A DNA stretch of 64,000 nucleotides from Lipingzhangella_A rawalii. Its GTDB lineage: Bacteria; Actinomycetota; Actinomycetes; Streptosporangiales; Streptosporangiaceae. Shown here piece after piece: positions 35,464 to 43,854 of this stretch. The position numbers and the translations under genes were made by a program. Numbering within the stretch: position 1 is the stretch's first letter; each line of letters begins with the position of its first letter. The stretch is from positions 1,116,001-1,180,000 of the forward strand of contig NZ_JAVLVT010000001.1 in the NCBI RefSeq assembly GCF_031628175.1. The letters run 5' to 3'. The notes beneath the pieces are model-generated. The model was not told the origin of the DNA. It saw only the letters and a list, made by a program, of their open reading frames with translations, and did no database searches.

Positions 35464-36207
35464 TCAGCGGCCTGCTTCGGCGCGGGCCACGGCCCGGTGC
35501 AGCTGCGCGGCGCCGTAACCGGTGACGGTGTCGCCCCAGCCCGGCTTGGCCTCGGACCCCACGGAGGCGCGGACCTGGCGCAGGGCCTCGGCGGTCTCGT
35601 CGCCGTAGTGGCCGTCCACCCCGAAGCGCGGCAGCTCGCCACCGGCGTAGGTGATGCTGGCCTGAAGATACTTCACCAGCTCGCCTCGGTCTCCTTTGGA
35701 CAGTCCCACCAGCATCTCTTCTCCCCCTACTCCCCCGCCATCGGCGGGCATTCCGCTCTGTACCCACACCCGAAGGTCACTTCCGGGACAGGCCGTGGAC
35801 TGCCCCGGAAGCCCGCCGTGCCAGGTCTGGTCCAGGTGCCGCCCGGACCGGCGGCACGCCTCGTCGTACAGCGCCCGGATCGTGGACCTGGCCGCCGCGG
35901 TGGCCTCCCCGTCCGAGCCGATGAAGCACACCCCGATGTGCGAGGTGTTGAAGCCCGACGCGTGCGCACCGGTCACCAGCCATCCCCGCCCCTCGTAGGC
36001 CCTGCCCTCCCGGTCCACCAGGAAGTTGTAGCCGATGTCGTCCCAGCCCCGGCCGTCCATGTGGAAATCCTGGATCGCCCGGACACTCTGGGTGGGTGGG
36101 CCCGCGCTGTAGTGCACCGTGGCCCCGACCCGCGACGTCCACGTCGTCGTGGTCCGGGACCGCGGCGCCCGGGCGCCCCAACGGTTTCGTGATCGAATAG
36201 TCACCAT
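35464..36207 (-). CDS. N-acetylmuramoyl-L-alanine amidase (endolysin)
   Basis: The 247-aa protein has an Amidase_2/PGRP-type domain (residues about 5-150). Likely zinc ligands are H32 (TVHYSAG), H130 (TWHGG) and C140 (STACPG), with Y60 in IGYNFLVD. A peptidoglycan-binding domain (about 168-215, LQASITYAGGELPRFGVDGHYG) follows. It cleaves the lactoyl-alanine bond of peptidoglycan. AGGAGG stands 6 nt before the ATG. It is the last gene of the tail module, the usual place for lysis genes. No signal peptide is present, so export needs the holin-like protein. Confidence 0.92.
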   Translation of the reverse strand: MVTIRSRNRWGARAPRSRTTTTWTSRVGATVHYSAGPPTQSVRAIQDFHMDGRGWDDIGYNFLVDREGRAYEGRGWLVTGAHASGFNTSHIGVCFIGSDGEATAAARSTIRALYDEACRRSGRHLDQTWHGGLPGQSTACPGSDLRVWVQSGMPADGGGVGGEEMLVGLSKGDRGELVKYLQASITYAGGELPRFGVDGHYGDETAEALRQVRASVGSEAKPGWGDTVTGYGAAQLHRAVARAEAGR

Positions 36208-36270
36208 GTGTGTCCTCCTCTGGACAGACACGACCACCGGCCGGCGAACCGGCAGGTTCGTAAGAGGGGA

Positions 36271-36543
36271 TCAGCCTGCGACGGCTGTGATGATAGCCGC
36301 GAGAGCCGCCGCTACGGCCGAAAATGAGCTAATCGGCAGCGCATAGCGCCACCGGTCGATCGCATCGAGTCGCACCCGGTGGCGTTCCTGCTCGCTGCGC
36401 AACGCCTCCTGGGCCTGCTCGATCCGGTCCATACGTGCCACCGCGGATCGCACCTCGGCCTGGATCTCCCGAACCGCGCCGTACACATCCCGCGCCGTGA
36501 TGACGCCGGAGAAGGGGTCGTTGTCGGTACCGATCCCGCTCAC
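36271..36543 (-). CDS. Holin-like small membrane protein
   Basis: The 90-aa protein has a charged helical part (residues about 15-60, REIQAEVRSAVARMDRIEQ and further Glu/Gln-rich heptads) and a C-terminal transmembrane segment (about 67-90). The GTG at 36543 overlaps the upstream stop (GTGA). Coiled-coil-plus-one-TM proteins are common next to endolysins in actinophages, where they are annotated as holins or spanin-like proteins. Pore formation is inferred from position only. Confidence 0.7.
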   Translation of the reverse strand: MSGIGTDNDPFSGVITARDVYGAVREIQAEVRSAVARMDRIEQAQEALRSEQERHRVRLDAIDRWRYALPISSFSAVAAALAAIITAVAG

Positions 36544-37040
36544 CCGATCCGCTGGGCCTTGAGGTAGCTGCTCGAGGCCAGGCGAGCCATTTCGGAGCTG
36601 GCCGTGAGCTGGGACCACAACAGGGTCAGACTGCCGGGACCCTGCACGACGAAGGATTCCCAAGCATGACTACGTAACTGTCCTCCCTGGTGATTTCCAT
36701 AATGGGCGTGGGTATCCGGTGCATGTGACGCATGCGTCATCCGCGTTGACCGTCGATCTGCGTGGTCAGCATCGGGGCCCGCGGTGCGGCGAATGGAGAG
36801 CCGCGGCATATCCGTCTCCCACGCGACCCGGATCCCTTCAGACTCGCTGGTTCCCAGAAAATCCAAGACCGCGGTAACCTCCCACACCCCTTCGTCCAGC
36901 TCCAGGGTTAGATCCGCGTCCGGCAGCGGGGTGTCACTGTTGGTGCGCTGCTCATGACCATCCTTGAACACGAAGATGGGGGCATGGGCGTTCAGACGTT
37001 CGGCGGTGACGCGCATTCCGGCGCGCCAGGGAAACGGCAT
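36540..37040 (-). CDS. Minor tail / fibre-associated protein
   Basis: The 166-aa protein begins MPFPWRAGMRVTAERLNAHAPIFVF, a start seen in small structural proteins of actinophage tails. It then has beta-rich segments (LTLELDEGVWEVTAVLDFLG) and a His-rich loop (THASHAPDTHAHYGNH), as found in tail-tip or fibre trimer interfaces. It sits between the large tail-tip gene and the holin-like gene. Not identified beyond this. Confidence 0.65.
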   Translation of the reverse strand: MPFPWRAGMRVTAERLNAHAPIFVFKDGHEQRTNSDTPLPDADLTLELDEGVWEVTAVLDFLGTSESEGIRVAWETDMPRLSIRRTAGPDADHADRRSTRMTHASHAPDTHAHYGNHQGGQLRSHAWESFVVQGPGSLTLLWSQLTASSEMARLASSSYLKAQRIG

Positions 37041-37052
37041 GACATTCTCCTC

Positions 37053-38993
37053 TCACAGTGCGACGGTCATAGGTTGGGCGAGTCGTAGCTCCGTGCCCGC
37101 CGGGTGTTCCTTGTGGATTCCGTTGATGCCGCGGGAAACCAGCAGCGTCTGCACAGCGCCCGAATCGTTGTCGGAGACGACCTCGTGGACCCGCATCGCT
37201 TCCCCGGCGCAGAGAATGTCGAAGGGGAAGTCGTCTGGGTGCTCGACAGTGGTGATCCATGGCGGTCCCGTCAGTGTCAGCACCCGCACCTCCTCCACAT
37301 TCGCGTCCGCCTCGTCCAGAAGCAGGCATCCTGCGGTGTCGGCCCGGTCCGGGGAGGCGGACCCGGAACTCGCGGCGTCGGCAACCTGCGCCACCAGCCA
37401 GGGCTCGCCGCTGCTCGCGTTGAAGACCACCTCCCAGTGGTGCAGGTTGATACGTTCCTCGTAGCCCTGCACGAGCAGCTCGATCGGCCCGGGCGGCAGC
37501 CACTCCGGCGGGTTGAGCACCTGGAGGCTGTCCCCACAGTCCCGGGTGGCCACGGTGCTGATGAGTTGCGGATTCGCCGTCAGGTCGATGCGCACCGTGG
37601 GATAGCGCGCATCGTCGTGGGTGCCGAGATGCACCCGCCACCCCGCCTGCGCGGGCAGCTGGTCGGCGGTGTGCACGTTGAGCTCCACCGACTCCTCATA
37701 GGTTCCCACCGCTTCGGTTCCCAGGGGGCCGTCCGTGACGGTGACCCGGTAGTCCTCCCCAGCCCCGGAAACGACGACATCGTTGCGAATCGCCTGGTCG
37801 TCCTCAACAGGCTCGAACGGGGCGCTGACATGTCCTGCCGCATAGTCCACGGCCAGCCCCACCGACTGGGTGACCACGGCCAAGCCACGCACCTCGGTTG
37901 TGAAGGTGGCGACGGGTTGCGCCCCCTTGGCCCCCACCGCGCCGGACAACAGCACTGGGGTGGTCACGGCAGTCGTCACGGCCCGCTTGACGGTCGTCGC
38001 CGTCCCGACGGCGAGAAACTCGGTCGTGGCACCGGTCACTCCCACAGAGGCGTCCACGTCCGCGGAGGCCAGCACCGGGACCATCGAGTGTGCCCGAACC
38101 TGGGGAGCCGTCGCCGGCCCCACCGAGCCGCCACCGGCCTGTACCACCAGATGGGACAGGAAGACCGGGGCGGGGGGTGGATCTCCGGCCTGCTCGGCCA
38201 GCTCCATGTCCATGACCGCGAGGGTCTGCGCCCCCGCGATCCGATCCACGAGCAGGCCGTGGTCAACCTGGAATCGTTCCACGGCCTGGGCGGTCTCGTT
38301 ACCGAAGACGCCGTCGGCCCCCCAGACCGGAAGCTCGTAGCCCAAATCCAGCAGGGCGTTCTGGAGATCCGTGATCGGGGTGCCGTCGAAGTCCGTGTCG
38401 GCGTCGTCGAGCCGGTACAGCCTGCTGTGCCGGTACCGGTAGGCCCCGAGGTGGGCGGTGTCGGCCGGCGCGACTCCCTGCCAGGTGTACACGGCACCGC
38501 CCGAGGTATCGTGCTCCGGGTAGGCCCGGATCACAATGTCGGAACCGTCCCGGTGAACCTCCAGCCGCACCCACTCGGCAACGCTCTGAGCCGTACCCGA
38601 GAAGGTGTAGGACAGCAGGCCCCCGGACAGTGCCGTTTGGGCTCTCAGTTGCAGGGTTCCACCTGCGCTGGCCCGCGCCAGGAAGTGGGTATCCCCCACG
38701 GTCAGCAGGAGACGGGCCTCGTCGTCCGTCTCCGGCATCGGCGGAATCCACGCGTAGAAGCGCACCGTCCACTGCTCGTCGGGCAGCCCGAACTCCAGCA
38801 GCGGGGTGTTGCCCAGGTGGGGGCCGCTCTCCAACCGAATCGTGGAAAGGTGCTGCACCGCGTGCTCGGCCGAATAGGCGGCCCGCTCCGGTGCGAGGAT
38901 GTCCAGCTGTCCGGCCCGCGCGGTCGCCGCCAGAGACCCGGAACTGGGGGTGGAACCCGCCGTCCCGGACAGCGAGTTCTCGATCGTGGCCAT
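37053..38993 (-). CDS. Large tail-tip/fibre protein with peptidoglycan-binding domain
   Basis: This 646-aa protein has an N-terminal concanavalin/LamG-like beta sandwich (residues about 30-195). A PG_binding_1-like module follows at about 205-258 (ITDLQNALLDLGYELPVWG, then GVFGNETAQAVERFQ), then a Thr/Val/Ala-rich repetitive region (about 290-410) and a C-terminal beta-rich domain. Such proteins form the receptor-binding tip of siphophage tails; the peptidoglycan-binding module suggests the target envelope is the cell wall. It lies within the tail operon, 12 nt upstream of the next gene. Confidence 0.75.
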   Translation of the reverse strand: MATIENSLSGTAGSTPSSGSLAATARAGQLDILAPERAAYSAEHAVQHLSTIRLESGPHLGNTPLLEFGLPDEQWTVRFYAWIPPMPETDDEARLLLTVGDTHFLARASAGGTLQLRAQTALSGGLLSYTFSGTAQSVAEWVRLEVHRDGSDIVIRAYPEHDTSGGAVYTWQGVAPADTAHLGAYRYRHSRLYRLDDADTDFDGTPITDLQNALLDLGYELPVWGADGVFGNETAQAVERFQVDHGLLVDRIAGAQTLAVMDMELAEQAGDPPPAPVFLSHLVVQAGGGSVGPATAPQVRAHSMVPVLASADVDASVGVTGATTEFLAVGTATTVKRAVTTAVTTPVLLSGAVGAKGAQPVATFTTEVRGLAVVTQSVGLAVDYAAGHVSAPFEPVEDDQAIRNDVVVSGAGEDYRVTVTDGPLGTEAVGTYEESVELNVHTADQLPAQAGWRVHLGTHDDARYPTVRIDLTANPQLISTVATRDCGDSLQVLNPPEWLPPGPIELLVQGYEERINLHHWEVVFNASSGEPWLVAQVADAASSGSASPDRADTAGCLLLDEADANVEEVRVLTLTGPPWITTVEHPDDFPFDILCAGEAMRVHEVVSDNDSGAVQTLLVSRGINGIHKEHPAGTELRLAQPMTVAL

Positions 38994-39002
38994 ATGCCCC
39001 TC

Positions 39003-39359
39003 CTAGGACTGGTTGACCAGGGCGATCGCTCCCGGGTCCACCGTCAGCGTTCCGGGGCCGGCGAAGTACTCGTCGGTGGATGTGCGCAGCGCACCCAGCC
39101 ACACCCCGTCGGTGTCCCAGAGGCCGACCCAGTACACGGTCACCTCCGCGGGAACGTTGAAGGTCACGGCCTCAGCCAGGGTTGCCGTACCGTCGGCGGC
39201 GTTGGCCCAGGTGATCGCCTGGCGGCTGTAGGAGCCCCCGGAGATCTCCCCTGAGCCGTCATCGGGCTCGTTCTCGGTGGAGTGCAGCGAGGCGCTCACC
39301 GCGGTGTCGACGCCAATGCCGTTCAGGAGGCGGTTCCGGAACTCAACACTCAAACTCAT
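39003..39359 (-). CDS. Small tail fibre-like protein
   Basis: The 118-aa protein (MSLSVEFRNRLLNGIGVDTAVSASL) contains beta segments typical of actinophage tail fibre proteins (ITWANAADGTATLAEAVTFNVPA, TVYWVGLWD). It comes between the distal-tail protein and the large tip protein. Probably a structural component or chaperone-free fibre subunit. No enzymatic motif is present. Confidence 0.65.
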   Translation of the reverse strand: MSLSVEFRNRLLNGIGVDTAVSASLHSTENEPDDGSGEISGGSYSRQAITWANAADGTATLAEAVTFNVPAEVTVYWVGLWDTDGVWLGALRTSTDEYFAGPGTLTVDPGAIALVNQS

Positions 39360-39373
39360 TTCTTCTCCTTCGG

Positions 39374-40753
39374 TTACTGGTTGTCCACCAACTGTGCGCC
39401 GCGGTTGTAGATGGACCGCAGCGTCCGGTACGTGAGGCCGAACTCCTCGCGGGACTCGTAGAGCACACCGCCGTCGACTTCGGCGGCCTCACGCACCAGG
39501 TCCAATGGCCCGTCCGGGGCCTGCGGCCCCATGGGCAGGGTTTCGTCCGGATCACCCACGATCCGCACCGGAATGTCCGCCTCGGCGCACAGCCGTTCGA
39601 TGCGGCGCGCGGCCGGTTCGCCGGCATGCCCCCGCATCGCGGCCACCATCGCGCTGGTACTGGGCCGGTCGGTCCCCCAAACGGTGACGTGACCCAACCC
39701 CAGGTGCTCGGAGACGTCCTCGTCGGGCACCCACCACTCGTAGGCCCACTGGGTGACGGGGGCAGCCGGCACGTCCGCGGTTCCGGACAGCACCTCGTCC
39801 CCGTCCACGGACACGCTCCAGGCGGCCCCGGCCCCCTCCGGCGCCACAGTGAAACGCACGTGGTGCGGTTCGTCGTCGAGCATCCACAATGCGGGCGCGC
39901 TCGCCAGGACTGTGGTCTGTTCGGCTTCACCCTCCGCATCGGTCCGTACCGATACGCCTACCTCACGGGGGGACACGGTCGGATCCTCAAGGAGGTACCA
40001 CGTCACCTCGGTTCCCCCGGAGGTCTGGGTGGCGATCGTGACGTTGTCCTGCCCGCCTCGGCCCACCCGGATCATGTCGGCTGCCCAGCTGGAGGTGACC
40101 CCGGGTACGGACCCTGATGCGATTCCACGGTCCTTGTCGGTGCGTACGGTTTCCTCCAGCCATGGGGCCAGCTCGGCCTCCTTCCACTGCGGGGTCATCC
40201 TGTGGACGCTGCCGGTACTGTGATCCCGTTCCGCCCACCGCATCCGGCGTCCCCCGGGAACAGCGGACGCCCCTCGGCTCCCCGCCGACTCCGGATCGTC
40301 GAGGATCCAGTAGGCCACGGGTCGGTGCGCCTGGATCACACGCCGCAATGCCGTCTGGAGTGCGGAGTGCTGCTGGTCCAGCCGACGCAGAATTCCGGCG
40401 GCCTCGATCGGCACCCAGCGGTCGTTTCCGGAGAGGTCCCAGCGTGCTGGCCAGGCCGACACTTCCCCGTGGAAACGCCACACGATTGTTTCGCCTTCGG
40501 TACGAACTCCGACCCGCAGTGGGGTGTTGCGTCCGATCAGTCCGTAGTACGGGGACCGGGGATTTCGTGGGCTGTAGCGGCCGTGGCGATTGTTGAGCAC
40601 CACGGTGCACTTGCCGGGGTCCACGGTGTCACCCTCGTCCGGGCGGCCACGCACGATCGCGATATCCTCCCGGGTGCGCACATCCCCGGTGATATCCACC
40701 CAGGAGCCGTCGATTCCCAATTCCACCACGAGGGCCAGCGGAAACAGCGCCAT
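39374..40753 (-). CDS. Distal tail (Dit-like) protein
   Basis: The 459-aa protein has an N-terminal domain (GIDGSWVDITGDVRTREDI, DPGKCTVVLNNRHGRYSPRNP, GRNTPLRV) characteristic of actinophage and siphophage distal-tail or tail-associated proteins. A LamG-like or lectin-type middle and a C-terminal alpha/beta region follow. It follows the tape-measure gene directly, the expected place for the baseplate hub. The ATG at 40753 is chosen; a GTG at 40762 is in frame. Confidence 0.75.
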   Translation of the reverse strand: MALFPLALVVELGIDGSWVDITGDVRTREDIAIVRGRPDEGDTVDPGKCTVVLNNRHGRYSPRNPRSPYYGLIGRNTPLRVGVRTEGETIVWRFHGEVSAWPARWDLSGNDRWVPIEAAGILRRLDQQHSALQTALRRVIQAHRPVAYWILDDPESAGSRGASAVPGGRRMRWAERDHSTGSVHRMTPQWKEAELAPWLEETVRTDKDRGIASGSVPGVTSSWAADMIRVGRGGQDNVTIATQTSGGTEVTWYLLEDPTVSPREVGVSVRTDAEGEAEQTTVLASAPALWMLDDEPHHVRFTVAPEGAGAAWSVSVDGDEVLSGTADVPAAPVTQWAYEWWVPDEDVSEHLGLGHVTVWGTDRPSTSAMVAAMRGHAGEPAARRIERLCAEADIPVRIVGDPDETLPMGPQAPDGPLDLVREAAEVDGGVLYESREEFGLTYRTLRSIYNRGAQLVDNQ

Positions 40754-40769
40754 GTCCTCCACCCCCTCC

Positions 40770-42269
40770 TCACAGCCCGGCCTGTCGGGTCATCTTGCGG
40801 ATCATGCGCTTCATCTCTTCGTCGGCGCCGGTCACGTCCAGCGACACCCGCTGGTCGGTGCCGCCGGTGTGCCGTACCGAGGCGCCCACGTTGGCGGGGA
40901 TGGTGTCGGTGACGTCGCTGAGGGTGCGCCGCAGCTCGGGCAGGCTGCCTTCGATGCCCCGGCTGAGCCCGCCCATAATGTTTTCGCCGGCGCCCGCCAG
41001 CAGCTTCCGGTCGACCCGGGCGGGTCCCTTCCAGTCCGGGATCATGTCGGTGACGCCGCTGAAGGTGTTCTTCAGATTGCTGATCATGTCTTTGACGCCG
41101 TCGATCAGACCGTTGATGATGTCCCGGCCCGCGCCCAGCAGCAGCGATCCGAGGTTGCCGATCGCGGAGGTGATCCGTCCCGGAATGTCACGGACGAAGC
41201 CCAGGAACCGTTGGATCTGCGCGGAGGCGGCGCTGGCCATGCTGGAGAAGAACCCGCCGACCATCGCGGGGATGCGTCCGATCCCGCGCAGGAAGCCGAG
41301 CACGGCCTGCACGCCCTTGTCCACCAGGTCCTTGGCCCACTCGATGCCCGTGTTGAACGCCTCGACGATCTGGTCCCAGTGGCTGATGATGATGCCGAGC
41401 GGATGCCAGTTCAGGAAGAGGTCGAGCAGCCACTGCAAGCCGGAGGAGACGGCGTCCCAGATCCAGTCGACCGCATTCCAGAACAGGTCGACGATCCACT
41501 CCCACACCCCGGCCAGAGTGTCCTTCACCCATTCCCAGGCGGCCTTGGTCGCGGCGACGATCTCGTCCCAGTAGTAGATGATCAACGCGACCACGGCCAC
41601 AATCGCGGCGACGATCAGTGCGATCGGCCAGATGGAGATCAGCCAGGCCGCGGCCACCTTCAGCGCGTGCAGCATGGCCTTAACGCCCATCATCAGCCAC
41701 GCGGCGATCATTTTCGTAGCAGAGACCAGGGTTGCCACCACCATGCGAGTGATGGCCGCGATCACCTGCCCCGACGCAATCAGGAAGCGCTTCCCCATCG
41801 TCAACGCGGAGGTACCGAGTGTCCGCAGTTTCGCGCCGATCTTCTTCATGTTCTCGCCCGACATCGCGGACAGGACCACCCTGAACCCGGCGGCCATGTT
41901 CCGAGCGAACGTCATCCCCTTCGCGAAGCCCTGGATGGCGTTTCCGCCGTTTTCCAGCGCCTTTCCGAAGAATTTTGTCTGATCCTCGGACAGGCCAATC
42001 TTCTCTCCATACTCACCGACGACCCCACTCGACTTCTCCAGGGCGCCACCCAGGGACTCGACGGTGTCCGCCGCGGTCTTCCACCGATCCGAGGAGTCCT
42101 TGGTCTTCTCCGAGGCCTGGTTGGCCGCCTCCTCGACCTCCCCGGCGGAATCCGCGACCTTGCTCAGGTTTTCTTCCAGCTTCTCCGCACTGCTCGCGGC
42201 ACCACTTAACTCACTCTCCATACCCTCCAGAGCCTCTGCGGAACGTTCGATCGTTGCCGTAGCCATCAT
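40770..42269 (-). CDS. Phage tail tape-measure protein (short)
   Basis: The 499-aa protein begins with Ala/Ser/Glu-rich coiled coil (residues about 1-110), continues with hydrophobic helices (about 170-260, VAAAWLISIWPIALIVAAIVAVVALI) and contains Trp-rich repeats (YYWDEIVAATKAAWEWVKD, VWEWIVDLFWNAVDW, HWDQIVEAF) seen in actinophage tape measures. C-terminal helices follow. Tape-measure length sets tail length; about 500 residues predicts a tail near 75 nm. It is transcribed after the DUF3168 gene, with two antisense lipoprotein genes in between. Confidence 0.88.
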   Translation of the reverse strand: MMATATIERSAEALEGMESELSGAASSAEKLEENLSKVADSAGEVEEAANQASEKTKDSSDRWKTAADTVESLGGALEKSSGVVGEYGEKIGLSEDQTKFFGKALENGGNAIQGFAKGMTFARNMAAGFRVVLSAMSGENMKKIGAKLRTLGTSALTMGKRFLIASGQVIAAITRMVVATLVSATKMIAAWLMMGVKAMLHALKVAAAWLISIWPIALIVAAIVAVVALIIYYWDEIVAATKAAWEWVKDTLAGVWEWIVDLFWNAVDWIWDAVSSGLQWLLDLFLNWHPLGIIISHWDQIVEAFNTGIEWAKDLVDKGVQAVLGFLRGIGRIPAMVGGFFSSMASAASAQIQRFLGFVRDIPGRITSAIGNLGSLLLGAGRDIINGLIDGVKDMISNLKNTFSGVTDMIPDWKGPARVDRKLLAGAGENIMGGLSRGIEGSLPELRRTLSDVTDTIPANVGASVRHTGGTDQRVSLDVTGADEEMKRMIRKMTRQAGL

Positions 42270-42304
42270 CTACCACCAAACAAAAACAAGAAGGGATTCA
42301 TAGA

Positions 42305-42658
42305 TTGGCGACATTGACATCAAGAAACTCGATCTCGCTTTTCATTAGAAGTCATTGGAACAAAACAAAATCAGCTATGATATTCACAATTTCCGCAGCC
42401 GCCATCACTGCCATTGTGGGATGCGGAAACAACTCCGCAGACGCCGATGACGATGAACATGGCCCCCGCACCGGAATCACCGAAGTCTTTACCGAAGAGA
42501 TCGACGGAGAGGAGGTCCCCTGCATCCGTTGGACTGGAAATGACGAAGGCGGCCTGTCCTGTGACTTCGAGGCGCCGTATCGGGACACCGAATCTCAGCC
42601 CGAATCCGGTGAGGAACGAGAATCCGAAGAATCCCCAACCACCGAACTGACGGAGTAG
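42305..42658 (+). CDS. Small lipoprotein A, antisense in the tail module
   Basis: The product (117 aa from a TTG at 42305 with AAGGG upstream; an ATG at 42377 would give the usual signal length) has hydrophobic MIFTISAAAITAIVG then lipobox Cys. It is followed by GNNSADA, a central FTEEIDGEEVPCIRW...GGLSCDFEAP core with two Cys, and a Ser/Glu-rich tail. It is paralogous to the next gene. It lies on the opposite strand from the tail genes and begins in AT-rich DNA, like a 'moron' cargo gene. An immunity or exclusion role is inference. Confidence 0.75.
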   Translation: MATLTSRNSISLFIRSHWNKTKSAMIFTISAAAITAIVGCGNNSADADDDEHGPRTGITEVFTEEIDGEEVPCIRWTGNDEGGLSCDFEAPYRDTESQPESGEERESEESPTTELTE

Positions 42659-42662
42659 CAGC

Positions 42663-42998
42663 ATGCGTACACCAACCGCTTTCGCCGGCCCCCTCCTGAC
42701 CCTATTGCTCCTCGCCGGATGCGGAAACAACTCCGCAGACGCCAATGATGACAACACCGGCCCGGAGTGGGGACACACCGACGTTTTTACCGAAGAGGTC
42801 AACGGGGAGGAGATCGTCTGCGTAAATTGGGAGAGCGGTGATTCGGGCGGCCTCACCTGTGACTTCGCGCCGCTGCATCAGGACACCGAGAATTCGGCGG
42901 ACTCCGAGGAGTCGGAGGATACGGCGGAGGCCGGGGAGACCGGGGATGCAGCCACGGAAGACCCCGCCACCGAGCCCGCACCCGAGCCCGCAGAGTAG
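42663..42998 (+). CDS. Small lipoprotein B, paralogue of lipoprotein A
   Basis: The 111-aa protein has signal MRTPTAFAGPLLTLLLLAGC (acylated Cys 20) followed by GNNSADAN and the core FTEEVNGEEIVCVNWESGDSGGLTCDFAPL, about half identical to lipoprotein A across 50 residues, with both Cys conserved. Its tail is Glu/Pro-rich. It lies 4 nt after lipoprotein A in the same direction, so they form a two-gene operon from duplication. Function unknown; surface exposure is likely. Confidence 0.8.
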   Translation: MRTPTAFAGPLLTLLLLAGCGNNSADANDDNTGPEWGHTDVFTEEVNGEEIVCVNWESGDSGGLTCDFAPLHQDTENSADSEESEDTAEAGETGDAATEDPATEPAPEPAE

Positions 42999-43067
42999 CC
43001 GGGGGCAGGCCCGGGCGGTGTCGCGGCTGTGCCGGGGGCAGGCCCCGGCACCGCGGCACCGCCCCGG

Positions 43068-43490
43068 CTACTGCGCTGCCTGGCTGGTCACGATGCGGAA
43101 GGTGGCCGTAACTCGGGTGAGGTCGGGGCTGTCCGGGTCCCGTTCGGCGTGGCCCTCGGCGAAGGCACACACCACCACCCGCCACGGACCGTCCAGCTCG
43201 AGAGGCTGGTGGTCCAACAGCTGGGTGACCCGGTCGGCCACCTGCTTGGCCTCGGCCAGCCCCGGCTGCTGGGACCAGACCTGAACCGTGTGGGTGCACT
43301 GGCGACCGAACGCACCGTGGGTGTTGTCCGGCTCCTCGGTGGCCGCTCCGAGGAGCACGTGCGGGTAGGACGGCTCGGGCTCCACGTACTCGTACACCTC
43401 GGCCCCCAGGTCCGGCGCGGACTCCAGGCGCTGCCGAATGGCGTCCTGGATCGCGAGGAGGGGGGAGCGTGCAATCGTGCTGGGCATCAA
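43068..43490 (-). CDS. DUF3168 tail completion/terminator protein
   Basis: This 140-aa protein contains SPLLAIQDAIRQRLESAPDLG, YPHVLLGAATEEP, THTVQVWSQQPGLAEAKQVADRV and VTATFRIVTS, the pattern of DUF3168 (gp17/gpU-like) proteins that cap the tail tube at the head-proximal end. Here it lies between the gpG/T pair and the tape measure instead of before the tail tube gene, an unusual order. Length matches the family. Confidence 0.85.
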   Translation of the reverse strand: MMPSTIARSPLLAIQDAIRQRLESAPDLGAEVYEYVEPEPSYPHVLLGAATEEPDNTHGAFGRQCTHTVQVWSQQPGLAEAKQVADRVTQLLDHQPLELDGPWRVVVCAFAEGHAERDPDSPDLTRVTATFRIVTSQAAQ

Positions 43491-43520
43491 ACTCTCCTAA
43501 GGCAGGGAGGGACAGGACCA

Positions 43521-43551
43521 CCCGGGATTCGAACAGTGTTCGAATCCCGGG
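43521..43551. repeat. Perfect inverted repeat resembling a tRNA T arm
   Basis: Two 15-nt arms (CCCGGGATTCGAACA and its exact complement) are separated by one base. The right arm, TGTTCGAATCCCGGG, matches the GTTCGAATCCCGG core of many tRNA T arms. It lies between the DUF3168 and gpT-like genes. It could be a processing hairpin or weak terminator between tail genes, or a relic of an attachment site. Confidence 0.55.
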
Positions 43552-43561
43552 CTCGGCGGTT

Positions 43562-43840
43562 CTACCCGGTTTGGGATCCGCCCAATGCGGTGTTGATGCG
43601 CTGAACGGTGGCCAGCTGCTCCTGCCAGGACTGCTCCCTGCGGTCCCACCGCGGGATGAAGTCCGCTGGCTTGGCGGCCCGGCCCCGCTTGCCCCGGTTG
43701 GCGTTGGCGACAGTCGAGGCCACGATCGCTGCGTGCAGGTCCGCGCGTTCGGGCCCCAGTGGACCGGTCACCCGCTCGTAGGCCATCCATTCCGAGAGTT
43801 CCCGGGAGCTGATCCGCCCCAGCAGCTCACCGACGGTCAT
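43562..43840 (-). CDS. Tail assembly chaperone T domain (frameshift product part)
   Basis: This 92-residue frame (MTVGELLGRISSRELSEWMAYERV) is the conserved T domain of siphophage gpGT chaperones (DUF4035-like). The frame stays open upstream of this ATG (RFCFRLAAHLG) for at least 18 codons into the gpG reading frame, without stops, to the slippery site at 43900-43894. This indicates that it is translated mainly as a -1 frameshift extension of gpG, not from its own start; no good ribosome site precedes the ATG. gpGT stabilises tape-measure and tube during assembly. Confidence 0.78.
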   Translation of the reverse strand: MTVGELLGRISSRELSEWMAYERVTGPLGPERADLHAAIVASTVANANRGKRGRAAKPADFIPRWDRREQSWQEQLATVQRINTALGGSQTG

Positions 43841-43854
43841 TCCGAGGTGGGCGG

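Noticed and set aside
43521..43551. tRNA gene at the T-arm-like palindrome
   Set aside because: Only the T-arm sequence is present; no acceptor, D or anticodon arms can be built.
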